Numbered from the stretch's first letter, positions 19,781 to 28,801 are shown. The stretch is DNA of 64,000 nucleotides from Acidovorax sp. (GCF_027492855.1 NZ_JAPUDY010000022.1:42628-106627); one strand, 5' to 3'. The notes: generated by a model not told the origin, from the letters alone. Made by a program: numbers and translations.

Positions 19781-21502
19781 GTGGAGACGAGCGCCCCCGC
19801 CTTGCGTATTGACGCCTTTCCCAAGGGAAAGGACATATGGCGCATAGACTGGTATGGCCCCATTGCATTTCCCGACCGGATGGCTCGTCGAAGACAGCCT
19901 TCGGTTCTGGTCTACCTGTCCAAGGTAGTTGCCCCCTCTCCCCTCGAAAACCCTTCGGCCCTGTTGCAGCCGAACTGCACACTACCGGCGAGCCAGCAGG
20001 CCAAGAGGTGGGTTAGCGTAGGGACAACGCTCCTGCTGCGTATCGGAGATCTTTGGCAGAACCAGACATTGGTTGCGCGCCCCAGCTACGAGCAGGCCGT
20101 TTTCGAAGATGTCACCATCAACTGGGAACTGACGAGTCTGGTCAAGGCGGGCTTGAGTTCTGATGCTGGCTCATTTCTGCTGCCACTGGCCCATCATCCG
20201 TGGCACCTCAACAACACCCACTCCTATTGCGTACGTGTCGCGCTTCCTGATGACCGAGTCCTGGTCGTGCCCTGCATGGAGCTGGTGCGCTTTTACTTTG
20301 GATCTTCCAGCGAACTCATATCCCGCCTGTTTGCACCGCCCTTGAGCCGAAGCAAGCTTCACCATAGGTCGTTTCTTACCCCGAAGGGTTACATGAGCCT
20401 TGAACTCGCGGAGCGCATCCCGCGCGCGAGTGCTGAAGATGTTGCTCGGATCGCAGGCTGCGATGCAGCTTGGAGAGCGGCAGCCCTCGTTTCGTCGTCA
20501 TGCTTGAAGTCATCTGTCGCAGGCAGAGACATTTATCCGCAAGCAATTTTTCCGTTCGAAGGCACTACAACGCTTCAGGCGAGTGGCTTATGGCTCCCGC
20601 ACGGCGATGTGGAGAACGGCACTTTCCTCGCCTATCAGTTGCACAGTTGCTACCACCCGTTCCCCTTCCGGACGCTGCGCGTCAAACTCCACCAGAACAC
20701 GCCCCCAAAACCTCCGGCGTATCGTCCCAATCTGGAACAGCCAGAGAAGCCAGCGGAGCCGGTTGTTCGCAAGAAGGCGGCCGAGCCTGTACCCGCCGAG
20801 CCGCAGACGCTCCAAGAGCACGATGCGTCGTCCACGCTAGCGCCCACATTACGAACTCAAGCAAGTACACGCCGGTTTCCAGATCTGGATGGCAAGTCCA
20901 TCCACACAGAGCGCCTTCTTCACAAAGACGCGCAACCACAACCCTCGACCTCACCCGCCCTTGTTTCAGAACTTGCTGTGGGGCAACCTGGCTCCGCACG
21001 ACGCATTCGACCTGTTAGCCTGGTTGAGATCAGAACTGGCAGCCGCAAACCGGCCTTGCCTACTTTCCTGCGCTACGCAGTTGGAGCCATGGAGTCCATG
21101 CCAACGCTTGAAGTCCAGGTCCTGACTGCAAGTGACGAAGATGGCTGGACGGTTCCAGTAAGCCTGCTGGCCGATGAAGATGGCGTGATCAACGACGGAT
21201 TCTTTTTTTCGGAAAACGGAAAACCACGGCGCATTGCACTCTTCCTAATCTCTTCTGGGAGTATGAAAGCGCTGCTCACGGTGATGGAAGGGCACGAGCT
21301 TTTTCCGGAGTTCCAACCGCTCAGCGAAATAGAGGCCGCGGATCCAAGCCGCTTGCTCTTGGACAGGCTCGAAGAGCTTGCAAGACCGCGATCCGAGCCG
21401 CCTTTTCGGAGGTGGCGTGTCGCGCCAACCCTGAATGATGCTCAGAAACGCATTGCGCGATGGCTCGCCTATAAATTCCAATCGCCTGATACGGCGACAT
21501 AA
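19781..21502 (+). CDS. TnsE-like transposition protein (tentative)
   Basis: A 573-residue soluble protein with no signal peptide, starting at GTG 122 bases inside the left transposon end. Its N-terminal pattern (KDIWRIDWYGPI, later VLVVPCMELVRFYFGSSSELISRLF) and its C-terminal stretch NGKPRRIALFLISSGSMKALLTVMEG resemble, by memory, the corresponding parts of Tn7 TnsE, including a disordered Pro/Glu/Ala-rich linker between about residues 305 and 420. TnsE directs Tn7 toward replicating DNA. It runs convergent to tnsA, unlike Tn7. The assignment is an inference from faint similarity plus context. Confidence 0.5.
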   Translation: METSAPALRIDAFPKGKDIWRIDWYGPIAFPDRMARRRQPSVLVYLSKVVAPSPLENPSALLQPNCTLPASQQAKRWVSVGTTLLLRIGDLWQNQTLVARPSYEQAVFEDVTINWELTSLVKAGLSSDAGSFLLPLAHHPWHLNNTHSYCVRVALPDDRVLVVPCMELVRFYFGSSSELISRLFAPPLSRSKLHHRSFLTPKGYMSLELAERIPRASAEDVARIAGCDAAWRAAALVSSSCLKSSVAGRDIYPQAIFPFEGTTTLQASGLWLPHGDVENGTFLAYQLHSCYHPFPFRTLRVKLHQNTPPKPPAYRPNLEQPEKPAEPVVRKKAAEPVPAEPQTLQEHDASSTLAPTLRTQASTRRFPDLDGKSIHTERLLHKDAQPQPSTSPALVSELAVGQPGSARRIRPVSLVEIRTGSRKPALPTFLRYAVGAMESMPTLEVQVLTASDEDGWTVPVSLLADEDGVINDGFFFSENGKPRRIALFLISSGSMKALLTVMEGHELFPEFQPLSEIEAADPSRLLLDRLEELARPRSEPPFRRWRVAPTLNDAQKRIARWLAYKFQSPDTAT

Positions 21503-21910
21503 CGTAAGCAAACAGTGAACCGATCCATAGCGGGAGCCAGAATAGCAAGCGAGATGGCGGGTCTCAGCGAAAATTGTTTCCAAAAATGGCTTAGCAAGAG
21601 GAAATTGCTGGCATGGCAACGAAAACTACGCCTCCCAGTGCTGCCCCCCGTTGGGCGGGTGGCGCGCACGCACGCCAGGAGTTCATCGCCGAGTCGTTCG
21701 ATCGCGTAGCTCAAACTCGCGAAGAGGCACTTGCGAGCGCTCGGACCATGGCCTTGAATATGCTTAGTGGCCGGCCCTTGCAGTGCGCGCCTGCTCGGTG
21801 AACGGGCAAGTCCTTCCACCGGTAGCTCTGGGACGCGGCAAGTCTCCCCCCGTGGGGGCGATTCATCGCTCATGCAAGAATCCTTGTGGCAGCAATCGCT
21901 CGTTTTCATC
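21503..21910. other. Poorly coding stretch after the tnsE-like gene
   Basis: About 400 bases without a convincing gene apart from one small frame (21613-21801). Base composition is lower in GC than the neighbours at the start. It may be debris from the lost transposition genes or from cargo insertion. No inverted repeats or promoters stand out. Confidence 0.4.
21613..21801 (+). CDS. Possible small protein, 62 residues
   Basis: Starts at ATG with GAGG about 11 nt upstream. The middle (RQEFIAESFDRVAQTREEALASARTMALNML) looks like a regular amphipathic helix, which argues weakly for real coding. Not recognised; it could equally be the remnant of a longer gene. Confidence 0.25.
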   Translation: MATKTTPPSAAPRWAGGAHARQEFIAESFDRVAQTREEALASARTMALNMLSGRPLQCAPAR

Positions 21911-22510
21911 ATGCTCTTCGTTCGCCTGCCTTACCGCCCCACTGTCCACCTGATCCTGACTCTGGCATTCTTGGCGTCGTTCGTTCTCACGGCGTTGACT
22001 CCCGTGCACGCTGCCCCACCCATCACGTACAGTAAGGACGGGGTGAGTTTCGAACACCCTGCCGCCTGGAAAGTGACCGAAGATGTCGTAGCGCAGGACG
22101 AAACCCGCCTGCGTAGCATCGACCTCGAAGGCCCCAATGAGGCCGTCGTGAGTTTGATGTTCAGCCCTTTCCTTGCAAGTCAGGACATCGAGAAATTCGC
22201 GGCTACAGCTGCCCGCAATCGTGCGGACGCCGCACGAGCCAATACCGCCCAACAGGCTCGAATGGGCCCTGTGACTGTCACACCCGTTACCCGTCAAGTT
22301 GCTGGCAAGGAGAACAAGGGTGTTTCGCAGCGTTTCGTGGTCAGCATGCTGGGCCAGAACCTGCCGCATGAGGCGCGTTTTTTCAAAGCCAATCTGGGCG
22401 AGACCACCGTGATCGTCATGACCCAGGTGGCAGAGGAAGATGCCAAGGCCGCCGAGCCGGGCTTCGTGATGGCGTTGGACACCCTGCGTTACCGCGTAAG
22501 CAAGCGCTAA
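21911..22510 (+). CDS. Hypothetical exported protein (DcrB/PsbP-like fold possible)
   Basis: About 199 residues from the ATG at 21911. An N-terminal signal peptide (PTVHLILTLAFLASFVLTALTPVHA) precedes a mature domain that begins ITYSKDGVSFEHPAAWKVTED, a motif shared by DcrB/DUF1795-type periplasmic proteins. The strands TVTPVTRQVAGKENKGVSQRF and ETTVIVMTQV fit an alpha-beta sandwich. An upstream in-frame ATG at 21872 is less suitable because it lengthens the n-region. Function unknown; first cargo gene of the transposon. Confidence 0.6.
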   Translation: MLFVRLPYRPTVHLILTLAFLASFVLTALTPVHAAPPITYSKDGVSFEHPAAWKVTEDVVAQDETRLRSIDLEGPNEAVVSLMFSPFLASQDIEKFAATAARNRADAARANTAQQARMGPVTVTPVTRQVAGKENKGVSQRFVVSMLGQNLPHEARFFKANLGETTVIVMTQVAEEDAKAAEPGFVMALDTLRYRVSKR

Positions 22511-22737
22511 GCGCTGGAAGGCTTGACTCACTAGCCTCTACTTCCTAACGCTCGCAATCTGTTGCAGCCGCCAGCCGCGGAGGTTCTGGATGCAGCACCT
22601 GCGCAAGTGCAATGAAGCCTGTGAGACATCTGCAACACCTCTTCTCCACTTGGCCCCCAGCGCCATTGCCGCCTTGCCCAGACAAGAAATCCTCGGCACC
22701 ATGGGGCCACGAACACTGCTTAGGCGCGATCATCAGC

Positions 22738-23160
22738 ATGCCCTTGCCTCCGGTTCTTGACCGATTTCTGCAAGCCCAAGAGCCTGTCTGGGCGCGCGTG
22801 CTCGCCGAACTCAGAGCTGGCAAAAAGCGCACACACTGGATGTGGTTTGTGTTTCCGCAGTTCAAAGGCCTGGGGCATAGCGACATGGCAACACGCTATG
22901 CCATCCAGTCCTACGCCGAGGCGCAGGCCTACCTCGCACACCCCGTGCTCGGGGGCCGCCTCCTGGAGTGCTGCCAGATCCTGCTTGAGCTGGAGACCTC
23001 TTCTGCCCTGGATGTCTTCGGCACTCCGGACGACCTCAAGCTGCGCTCGAGCATCACCCTGTTTGGCAAAGCGTCATCCAAGGGCAATGTGTTTGAAGCC
23101 TTGCTTCAGAAGTATTTCGGCGGTCTGCCAGATGCTCGCACGATTGAATTGCTCAAGTAG
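22738..23160 (+). CDS. DUF1810 family protein
   Basis: About 140 residues from the ATG at 22738, the usual size of the family; the frame is open 42 codons further upstream but without family similarity. Conserved parts are DRFLQAQEPVWARVLAELRAGKKRTHWMWFVFPQ, then AYLAHPVLGGRLLECCQILL, DVFGTPDDLKLRSSITLF and FGGLPDARTIELL. The biochemical role of DUF1810 (YpfI/calpastatin-annotated) proteins is not known. It is an isolated plus-strand gene in the transposon cargo. Confidence 0.85.
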   Translation: MPLPPVLDRFLQAQEPVWARVLAELRAGKKRTHWMWFVFPQFKGLGHSDMATRYAIQSYAEAQAYLAHPVLGGRLLECCQILLELETSSALDVFGTPDDLKLRSSITLFGKASSKGNVFEALLQKYFGGLPDARTIELLK

Positions 23161-23182
23161 CCAGGTCCTGCTGGCAACTAAA

Positions 23183-23890
23183 TTAGTGCGAGTGTTCATT
23201 GAGTTCCGCGAGGGACGTTTGCCTTTGTGCAAGAGCCTTCACTGCCAGACCAAAACGGCGAAGCTCTTCGTAGTTTGTCTTGATCTCCGCAGCTACCTTG
23301 CATTGGGATTCAGGTCTCTCATCGGCTTGGTAGTCCGTAGCTAGCTGAACATAGACTCCGACCGTACCCGTGCCACCAATGGGATAAAACCTGAGACCGA
23401 CATGCAGTTGCTCAATGGAGTCTCCTGTACGGCTCCAGTAGCCGCCCACCAGCTCAATCGGCCTCTCTTTCGCAAGCGGGAACGTTTCCGCAAGGCGCGT
23501 GCCGAACTCAGTCAACCTCGTGGCATCAAACCAAGCCGATGCCCTGCCAGTGAATGCCGGGTGCAAAAGCTCGACGAATAGCTCCGCAGTTCCATCAGGA
23601 TCGTGCTCGATGCGCAGACGCAGGACTGGGTTCACCGGGGTACTTTGGGCGTGAAATTGAAGAGGAGCGAGGACGAAGCGATTGTCTCCGAACGTCGTCA
23701 CGCAGCCGAAGTTGGCGTTACCGAAGGTCACCGGGTCATTGTGAAGTGACTCGGTATCAATACTTCGCAGCCGTTCGCCGAAACGCTGGGTAGTGACGCC
23801 TCTTAACAGACGGTCAACGATTGGCGAGAGATGTTGCTGATCAACATGAAGTCCACTTTGCAGCGAGTGCAGCAGATCAAAATCACGCAT
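23183..23890 (-). CDS. Hypothetical protein, 235 residues
   Basis: Not recognised. The reading frame has normal codon structure and no signal peptide or membrane helix. The product is beta-rich (FGCVTTFGDNRFVLAPLQF, ELFVELLHPAFTGRA, LHVGLRFYPIGGTGTVGVYVQLATDY) with a helical C-terminus (TNYEELRRFGLAVKALAQRQTS). It lies alone, convergent to the DUF1810 gene, and its upstream side abuts a MITE-like repeat. Confidence 0.55.
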   Translation of the reverse strand: MRDFDLLHSLQSGLHVDQQHLSPIVDRLLRGVTTQRFGERLRSIDTESLHNDPVTFGNANFGCVTTFGDNRFVLAPLQFHAQSTPVNPVLRLRIEHDPDGTAELFVELLHPAFTGRASAWFDATRLTEFGTRLAETFPLAKERPIELVGGYWSRTGDSIEQLHVGLRFYPIGGTGTVGVYVQLATDYQADERPESQCKVAAEIKTNYEELRRFGLAVKALAQRQTSLAELNEHSH

Positions 23891-23926
23891 AGTGCGTCCG
23901 CTTTGGGCACATAGCGGACACTGGCG

Positions 23927-24073
23927 GGCTGTTGAAAAACCACGGAGGATTCCACTTGATCAAAAAATTGATCACATAGAACGGCCTACCAGCGATTCTG
24001 TTTGATCAGATAGGGGTGGACGAGCCCTCAAAACCATCAAAAACTCTCACTTGGAATCGGTTTTTCAACAGCC
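23927..24073. repeat. MITE-like element, 147 bp
   Basis: Bounded by perfect 15-bp inverted repeats GGCTGTTGAAAAACC / GGTTTTTCAACAGCC; inside them GATTCCA recurs on both sides. It has no coding capacity, is AT-rich, and contains TTGATCA repeats. Such GGCTGTTGAAAA ends are seen on several insertion sequences, so it may be a non-autonomous derivative. No exact target duplication was found next to it. It sits just upstream of the LysR gene and could carry its promoter. Confidence 0.55.
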
Positions 24074-24106
24074 TGCGAGAGCAGGAACTTGCACAAGGGA
24101 AACAGA

Positions 24107-25042
24107 ATGGATCGGTTGTTGCTGTCGATGCGGGTTTTTGAGCGGGTCGTGACCGAAGGTGGCTTTGCTTCTGCCGCGCGGGCGCTAGACATGTCCCCAC
24201 CGGTGGTCACGCGCTTGGTGGCCGACTTGGAAGATCACCTTGGAACCCGATTGTTGCAGCGTAGTACCCGGCGCCTATCGCTCACCGAAGCAGGCCAGTC
24301 TTACCTAGACAGGGTACGCCACATCTTGCAGGACATCGAGGAAGCGCATGCGGTGGCCAGTGCCCACACCCAAGAAATGGTCGGTACATTGCGCATACAC
24401 GCGCTGCCAGTGCTGGCTACTCATGTGATCTCACCCCTGCTGCCAGGTTTTTTCGCGCGCTATCCTAGGATCCGCATTGATCTGGACGTCGAAACAAGGC
24501 GCGAACTACCTATCGAGGACTTCGATCTCACGCTCATTGGCACAAGGGAAGGATTCGACGCCAATGTGGTCGCCCGCAAAGTTGCAGACTCTGAGGCGAT
24601 CTTGGTGGCCTCCCCAATTTACGTGAAACGCAAGGGGCTGCCAAGTGCGCCGAACGATTTGCCCCAGCACGCCTGCCTGATGCATGCACTCGCCCTCGGC
24701 AGAGCGAGTGGCTGGAGCATGTGGTGCTCAGAGAATCCCACCCAGTCGGTATCAGTGGCAGTGGAGCCCATAATGGTCTCCAATCACACAGACTCGCTAG
24801 TACAGGCCGCCCTGGACGGTGTTGGTATCGCTTCGGTCGCCATAAACCTTGTGGCGCCCTACCTTACGCGTGGTGAACTGGTGCGGGTACTCAGCCCCTG
24901 GGTTACCGGTCGTTTCTCCCTGTACGCTGCGATGCCCAGTCGCAAGTTCGTACCTCAACGCACCCGCGTGTTCCTGGACTATCTGATCGAGCAAACCCAA
25001 GAGCAGACTGCTCGCGCACTGCAAGCCTGCAAAGCCGTATAG
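24107..25042 (+). CDS. LysR-type transcriptional regulator
   Basis: 311 residues. The N-terminal winged helix-turn-helix spans about residues 1-60 (MRVFERVVTEGGFASAARALDMSPPVVTRLVADLEDHLGTRLLQRSTRRLSLTEAG), followed by a linker helix and a periplasmic-binding-like effector domain (ILVASPIYVKRKGLP, LVQAALDGVGIASVAINL). The ATG at 24107 has AAGGGA upstream and is preferred over a GTG six codons earlier. No obvious divergent target gene adjoins it, because a MITE-like repeat occupies the upstream gap. Confidence 0.92.
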   Translation: MDRLLLSMRVFERVVTEGGFASAARALDMSPPVVTRLVADLEDHLGTRLLQRSTRRLSLTEAGQSYLDRVRHILQDIEEAHAVASAHTQEMVGTLRIHALPVLATHVISPLLPGFFARYPRIRIDLDVETRRELPIEDFDLTLIGTREGFDANVVARKVADSEAILVASPIYVKRKGLPSAPNDLPQHACLMHALALGRASGWSMWCSENPTQSVSVAVEPIMVSNHTDSLVQAALDGVGIASVAINLVAPYLTRGELVRVLSPWVTGRFSLYAAMPSRKFVPQRTRVFLDYLIEQTQEQTARALQACKAV

Positions 25043-25087
25043 CCCGTCGCATAACGTTGGCCCGGGCGGCTGTTATCTTGGCACTCC

Positions 25088-25118
25088 TTGACAATGAACT
25101 CCACTTCAAGGTTAAGGT
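25088..25118 (+). promoter_or_regulatory. MerR-type promoter of the PfpI-like gene
   Basis: TTGACA and TAAGGT are separated by 19 bases, the over-long spacer that MerR-family activators untwist. The spacer ATGAACTCCACTTCAAGGT matches the spacer of the second promoter (28808-28826) at most positions and shares the ACTTCAA half-site. A ribosome site AAGGAGA precedes the ATG at 25143. Confidence 0.7.
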
Positions 25119-25142
25119 GCTGAGCCAAGGAGAACCTTCGGC

Positions 25143-25829
25143 ATGACCCACCGCATCCTGCACGTTGTCAGCAACGTTTCCCACTACGACGATCCGGCCG
25201 AGCCCACCGGCCTGTGGCTGTCGGAGCTGACCCATGCCTGGCATGTGTTTGCGGCCGCAGGCCATGAACAGAGGCTCGTGAGCCCATCGGGCGGCCTTTC
25301 CCCGCTGGAGCCGCGGTCGCTGAAGTGGCCGAACATTGACGCCACCGCGAAGGACTGGCTGGCCGACGCGACGCGCATGGCGTTGCTGTCGAACACCGCC
25401 CGGCCCGATGAGATCGATCCGGCGGACTTCGGCGCGGTCTACTTCACCGGCGGGCACGCCGTCATGTGGGACTTTCCGGACGCGCACGGGCTGCAGCGCA
25501 TCACCCGCGAGATCTACGAGCGCGGCGGCATCGTCTCCTCGGTGTGCCACGGCTACTGCGGCCTGCTGAACACGGCGCTGTCGGATGGCGCGCTGCTGGT
25601 TGCCGGGCGGCGGCTCACCGGCTTTTCCTGGCGCGAGGAAGTGCTGGCCGGCGTCGCCCGCAAGGTTCCGTACAACGCCGAGGAGGAGATGCGGCGGCGC
25701 GGCGCCCTCTATGAAAAGGCGTGGCTGCCCTTCCTCTCCAAGGTCGTGGTCGATGGAAGGCTGGTGACCGGCCAGAACCCGCAGTCGGCCAAGGCGACGG
25801 CCGAGCAGGTGGCGGCCATGCTTCGCTGA
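25143..25829 (+). CDS. DJ-1/PfpI superfamily protein (type 1 glutamine amidotransferase-like)
   Basis: 228 residues. The nucleophile elbow is VSSVCHGYCG, with the reactive Cys at residue 135 and an adjacent His; the acidic partner may be the Glu in LWLSEL (residue 28). Also visible is YFTGGHAVMWDF. The order resembles Hsp31/YajL-type proteins, which include glyoxalase-III or deglycase candidates that act on reactive aldehydes. The MerR-type promoter upstream links it to the aldehyde dehydrogenase operon. Confidence 0.85.
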   Translation: MTHRILHVVSNVSHYDDPAEPTGLWLSELTHAWHVFAAAGHEQRLVSPSGGLSPLEPRSLKWPNIDATAKDWLADATRMALLSNTARPDEIDPADFGAVYFTGGHAVMWDFPDAHGLQRITREIYERGGIVSSVCHGYCGLLNTALSDGALLVAGRRLTGFSWREEVLAGVARKVPYNAEEEMRRRGALYEKAWLPFLSKVVVDGRLVTGQNPQSAKATAEQVAAMLR

Positions 25830-25857
25830 TACACAGGCAGGCGCCCTGAATAGGCCG

Positions 25858-26322
25858 TCAAGGCCAGTTCAGGGCCGAGCGGGTCGCCTGGGGGGTAGGC
25901 AGCGTCCCGTCAGCATCAGCATCCAGTTTCATTTCCGACAGCACGCGCTTGGCGTTGGCGGCGCAGTCCATGTCAGAGGGCTTGGCTTCAATCTGGGCCA
26001 TCAATTCGACCAGGTGCGCCTTGCTCTCGGCAAGCTGCGTCTCCAGTGCCTCGATGTCCTGCACCTTGCGGCGCAAGGTGCCGATCAGGACGCCATGCTC
26101 CCAGGAGGCCAGCCCACTGGGCAGCAGCGTGCGCAGCTCATCCAGGCTGAAGCCCGCCTTTTGCGCGGTCGTGATCAGCCTGAGCACGAGGACGGCATCT
26201 TCGGAATAGCTGCGGTAGCCGTTGGCCTGCCGTTCCACCGCCTTCAGCAGGCCGATACGTTCATAGAAGCGTATGCGCGAAGGCGCAAGGCCGGTGCGCT
26301 GGGCGAGTTCTCCGATCTTCAT
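25858..26322 (-). CDS. MerR-family transcriptional regulator
   Basis: 154 residues. Classic N-terminal domain (MKIGELAQRTGLAPSRIRFYERIGLL, then NGYRSYSEDAVLVLRLI) followed by a coiled-coil dimer helix and a short C-terminal sensor with one Cys near residue 118 (SDMDCAANAKRV). The start overlaps the dehydrogenase stop by 4 nt (ATGA), so it is the last gene of a three-gene operon. It most likely acts on the two 19-bp-spacer promoters in this region. The inducer is unknown; an aldehyde is a reasonable guess. Confidence 0.9.
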   Translation of the reverse strand: MKIGELAQRTGLAPSRIRFYERIGLLKAVERQANGYRSYSEDAVLVLRLITTAQKAGFSLDELRTLLPSGLASWEHGVLIGTLRRKVQDIEALETQLAESKAHLVELMAQIEAKPSDMDCAANAKRVLSEMKLDADADGTLPTPQATRSALNWP

Positions 26323-27752
26323 GATGACGACGCCTTGGCTTTGCCTAGCGTGAGCGAAACCGCCCTGTCGGCGAGCTTGCCGAACGGCGCATGCAACAAA
26401 CCGGGGAAATTCCAGCGCCCCTGTACGAACACACCCTTGGCATGGCTCATCGCCCGGAAGCCCTCGACGCCATGGTAGGCCCCCATGCCGCTCGGGCCAA
26501 CACCGCCGAAAGGCAGGTCGTCCTGCGCCACGTGCATCAGCGTGTTGTTGATGCCCACGTTGCCGGAGGTGGTACGCGCGAGCAGCTGGGCGCAGTCGCT
26601 GTCCTCCGCACCGAAGTAGTAGAGCGCAAGGGGGCGGGGCCGCGCGTTCACGTAGGCGATGGCTTCATCGATCTGGCGGTAGGTGCGCACCGGCAGGACC
26701 GGGCCGAAGATTTCCTCCTGCATCAGGGGTGCGTCGTCGCCCGCGTTGACGACGAGCGTCGGCACCAGGGTGCGCTGGCGCCCGGCCGCCTGGACGGGGC
26801 GCTCTCCCACCTCGATCACGCGGGCACCGCGGCGGCGCGCGTCTTCGACCAGCCCGCGCAGCCGGTCGTAGTGGCGGTCGCTGACGATGGTCGTGTAGTC
26901 GAGGCTTCCGAAACCCTCCGGATAGAAGCGCTGAACGGTGGTGGCGTATTGGGCGATGAAGGCCTCCAGGTCGCCTTCGTGCACCAGGGCGTAGTCTGGC
27001 GCCACGCAGGTCTGACCGGCATTGGACAGCTTGCCGTACACGATGCTTTGCAGAGTGCGTGCGTTTGCGTGGCCACGCGCCACGATGGCAGGGCTTTTGC
27101 CGCCCAACTCCAGGGTCACGGGCACCAGGTTGTCGCTGGCGGCACGCATCACCTTGCGGCCGACCTGCGTGCTGCCCGTGAACAGCAGGTGGTCGAACGG
27201 CAGGGCGCTGAACGCAGCGCCGACCTCGGGGCCGCCCAGCACCACGGCCACTTCCTCTTCGGTGAAAACCTCGGCCAGCATGCGCCGCATCGCCTCGCTG
27301 GTGCGCGGGGTCAGCTCCGAGGGCTTGAGCATGGCGCGGTTTCCTGCCGCCAGGGCGGTGGCCAGCGGCACCAGCGTGAGGGAGATGGGGTAGTTCCACG
27401 GCGCCATCACGCCCACGACGCCCAGCGGCTGGTATTCCACATAGGCACGCGCGGAGCGGAAGAAGAAAGGCACATGGCGGCGCTCGCGCTTCATGAAGCG
27501 GCGCAGGTGGCTGGAGAGGTAGTCGATGGCCTGGATGACGCAGGACAGCTCCATGATGTCGGTCTCGTGGCGCGAGCGGTTGCCGAAATCGGCGCTGACC
27601 GCGTCCTTCAGCGCTTCGCGGTGCTTGAGCACCGCTGTACGCAGTCGGGCGAGGTGGGCCTTGCGCAACGTCAGACTCGGCGGGCCTTCGTGGAGGAAAG
27701 CGCTGCGCTGCCGGTTCAGCAGGGTGGCCATGCGGGTGCTGTCTTCAGTCAT
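26319..27752 (-). CDS. Coniferyl-aldehyde-type aldehyde dehydrogenase
   Basis: 477 residues of the class 3-like aldehyde dehydrogenase branch. Motifs in order: PLGVVGVMAPWNYPISL, LKPSELTP, LLFTGSTQVGRKV, the catalytic Glu in TLELGGKSPAIV, the catalytic Cys in GQTCVAPDYALV, EEIFGPVLPVRTY and PFGGVGPSGMGAYHG. It oxidises an aldehyde to its acid with NAD(P). The overall pattern is that of bacterial coniferyl aldehyde dehydrogenases, but the true substrate is not decided by sequence. It lies between the ADC-like gene and the MerR gene. Confidence 0.9.
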   Translation of the reverse strand: MTEDSTRMATLLNRQRSAFLHEGPPSLTLRKAHLARLRTAVLKHREALKDAVSADFGNRSRHETDIMELSCVIQAIDYLSSHLRRFMKRERRHVPFFFRSARAYVEYQPLGVVGVMAPWNYPISLTLVPLATALAAGNRAMLKPSELTPRTSEAMRRMLAEVFTEEEVAVVLGGPEVGAAFSALPFDHLLFTGSTQVGRKVMRAASDNLVPVTLELGGKSPAIVARGHANARTLQSIVYGKLSNAGQTCVAPDYALVHEGDLEAFIAQYATTVQRFYPEGFGSLDYTTIVSDRHYDRLRGLVEDARRRGARVIEVGERPVQAAGRQRTLVPTLVVNAGDDAPLMQEEIFGPVLPVRTYRQIDEAIAYVNARPRPLALYYFGAEDSDCAQLLARTTSGNVGINNTLMHVAQDDLPFGGVGPSGMGAYHGVEGFRAMSHAKGVFVQGRWNFPGLLHAPFGKLADRAVSLTLGKAKASSS

Positions 27753-27782
27753 GGAGTCTCTCCCGGTTCCTGCGCGGCGCGG

Positions 27783-28766
27783 TTACTTGGTGGCGGAAGA
27801 GGACTTCAGCGGCTTGGGCGCGTACAGCGCCGCCTGGAAGTCGGGCACGTACTCGTACTTGACCATCTTGCCCAGCTTCAGCGACTCAATGAAGCGCGAG
27901 AGGCTGCCATCCGCGAGCGTGAGCTGCACGGCGTCCGAACTGGACGTGCTGGCATGGCGCAACTGGCGCGAGGTGGTATAGCCTGTGGTCAGTTGCCCTT
28001 GCTGGTCGATGTTGGTGAAACTGTTCGTGACAAGGCTTTCCCTGGCTGAGGTGACGTCGAGCTTCTGGGTCTCCAGCGTCACGTCCAGCTTCTTGGTTTC
28101 GCTGTCAAAGATTTTGACAACAACGTTGCTGTCGTTCTCGCTGTAGTCGATGCGCGTGAGCCACTTGGGCAGGTTGTAGCCCACCACGCCACGCACCCGT
28201 GCCAGTTCGGTATCGACGGGCAGCTTGAGCACGTAGCCCCAGAAGCTATCTGCCGAGGACTGGCGCATCAGGGTGAACGGCCCCCAGTTGGAGTTGCCTG
28301 GCTGGTTGGTGACCACGGACAGGCCGATTTCGTTGTAGCTGTCGTTGTCGCAGTAGTGGTAGGCGTACGCAGTCAGGGCGACCACACCCCGGCCCGGCCA
28401 CACCTGCAGCGGCTGCACCTGCTCCAACACCTGGGCGGGAATCAACTCGCGCAGCCGCGCCAGGTCGGCCGTGAAGATGGCCGTGATACGGCTGTTCTTG
28501 TAATAGAAGTTGGGCGAATAGCTTTCAAAGCCGATATCGACCTTCTCCTTGGCGATGCCCTTGAACCAGCTCAGATCGGTGCCTGGCGCCTCGGCTGCGA
28601 TGACGGACAGCGGCGGGTTGGAGCGGAAGCGGTCGTACAGGCCGCCTTTCACCACGGGTACATCGTGGTCACCGATCTTGATCATGGTGGTTTCGGCCGC
28701 CTGCGCGAGTGGGGCTACGGCCAGCAGGCATGCGCCGAAGACAGGGGCCAGGGAAGTACTTTTCAT
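27783..28766 (-). CDS. Exported acetoacetate decarboxylase-like (ADC) protein
   Basis: 327 residues from the ATG at 28766 (AAGG 7 nt upstream). A signal peptide (APVFGACLLAVAPLAQAAE) is followed by a beta-rich domain with FYYKNSRITAIFTADLARLRELIP, VALTAYAYHYCDNDSYNEIGLSV and PKWLTRIDYSENDSNV, resembling the ADC/ADC-like superfamily. Cytoplasmic acetoacetate decarboxylases have no signal peptide, so this is probably not a true ADC; related proteins bind or convert hydrophobic carbonyl compounds. It is the first gene of the MerR-regulated operon. Confidence 0.75.
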   Translation of the reverse strand: MKSTSLAPVFGACLLAVAPLAQAAETTMIKIGDHDVPVVKGGLYDRFRSNPPLSVIAAEAPGTDLSWFKGIAKEKVDIGFESYSPNFYYKNSRITAIFTADLARLRELIPAQVLEQVQPLQVWPGRGVVALTAYAYHYCDNDSYNEIGLSVVTNQPGNSNWGPFTLMRQSSADSFWGYVLKLPVDTELARVRGVVGYNLPKWLTRIDYSENDSNVVVKIFDSETKKLDVTLETQKLDVTSARESLVTNSFTNIDQQGQLTTGYTTSRQLRHASTSSSDAVQLTLADGSLSRFIESLKLGKMVKYEYVPDFQAALYAPKPLKSSSATK

Positions 28767-28801
28767 GGTGTTGCCTTGGAGGTGGAATGACATCGCCGCG
28801 A

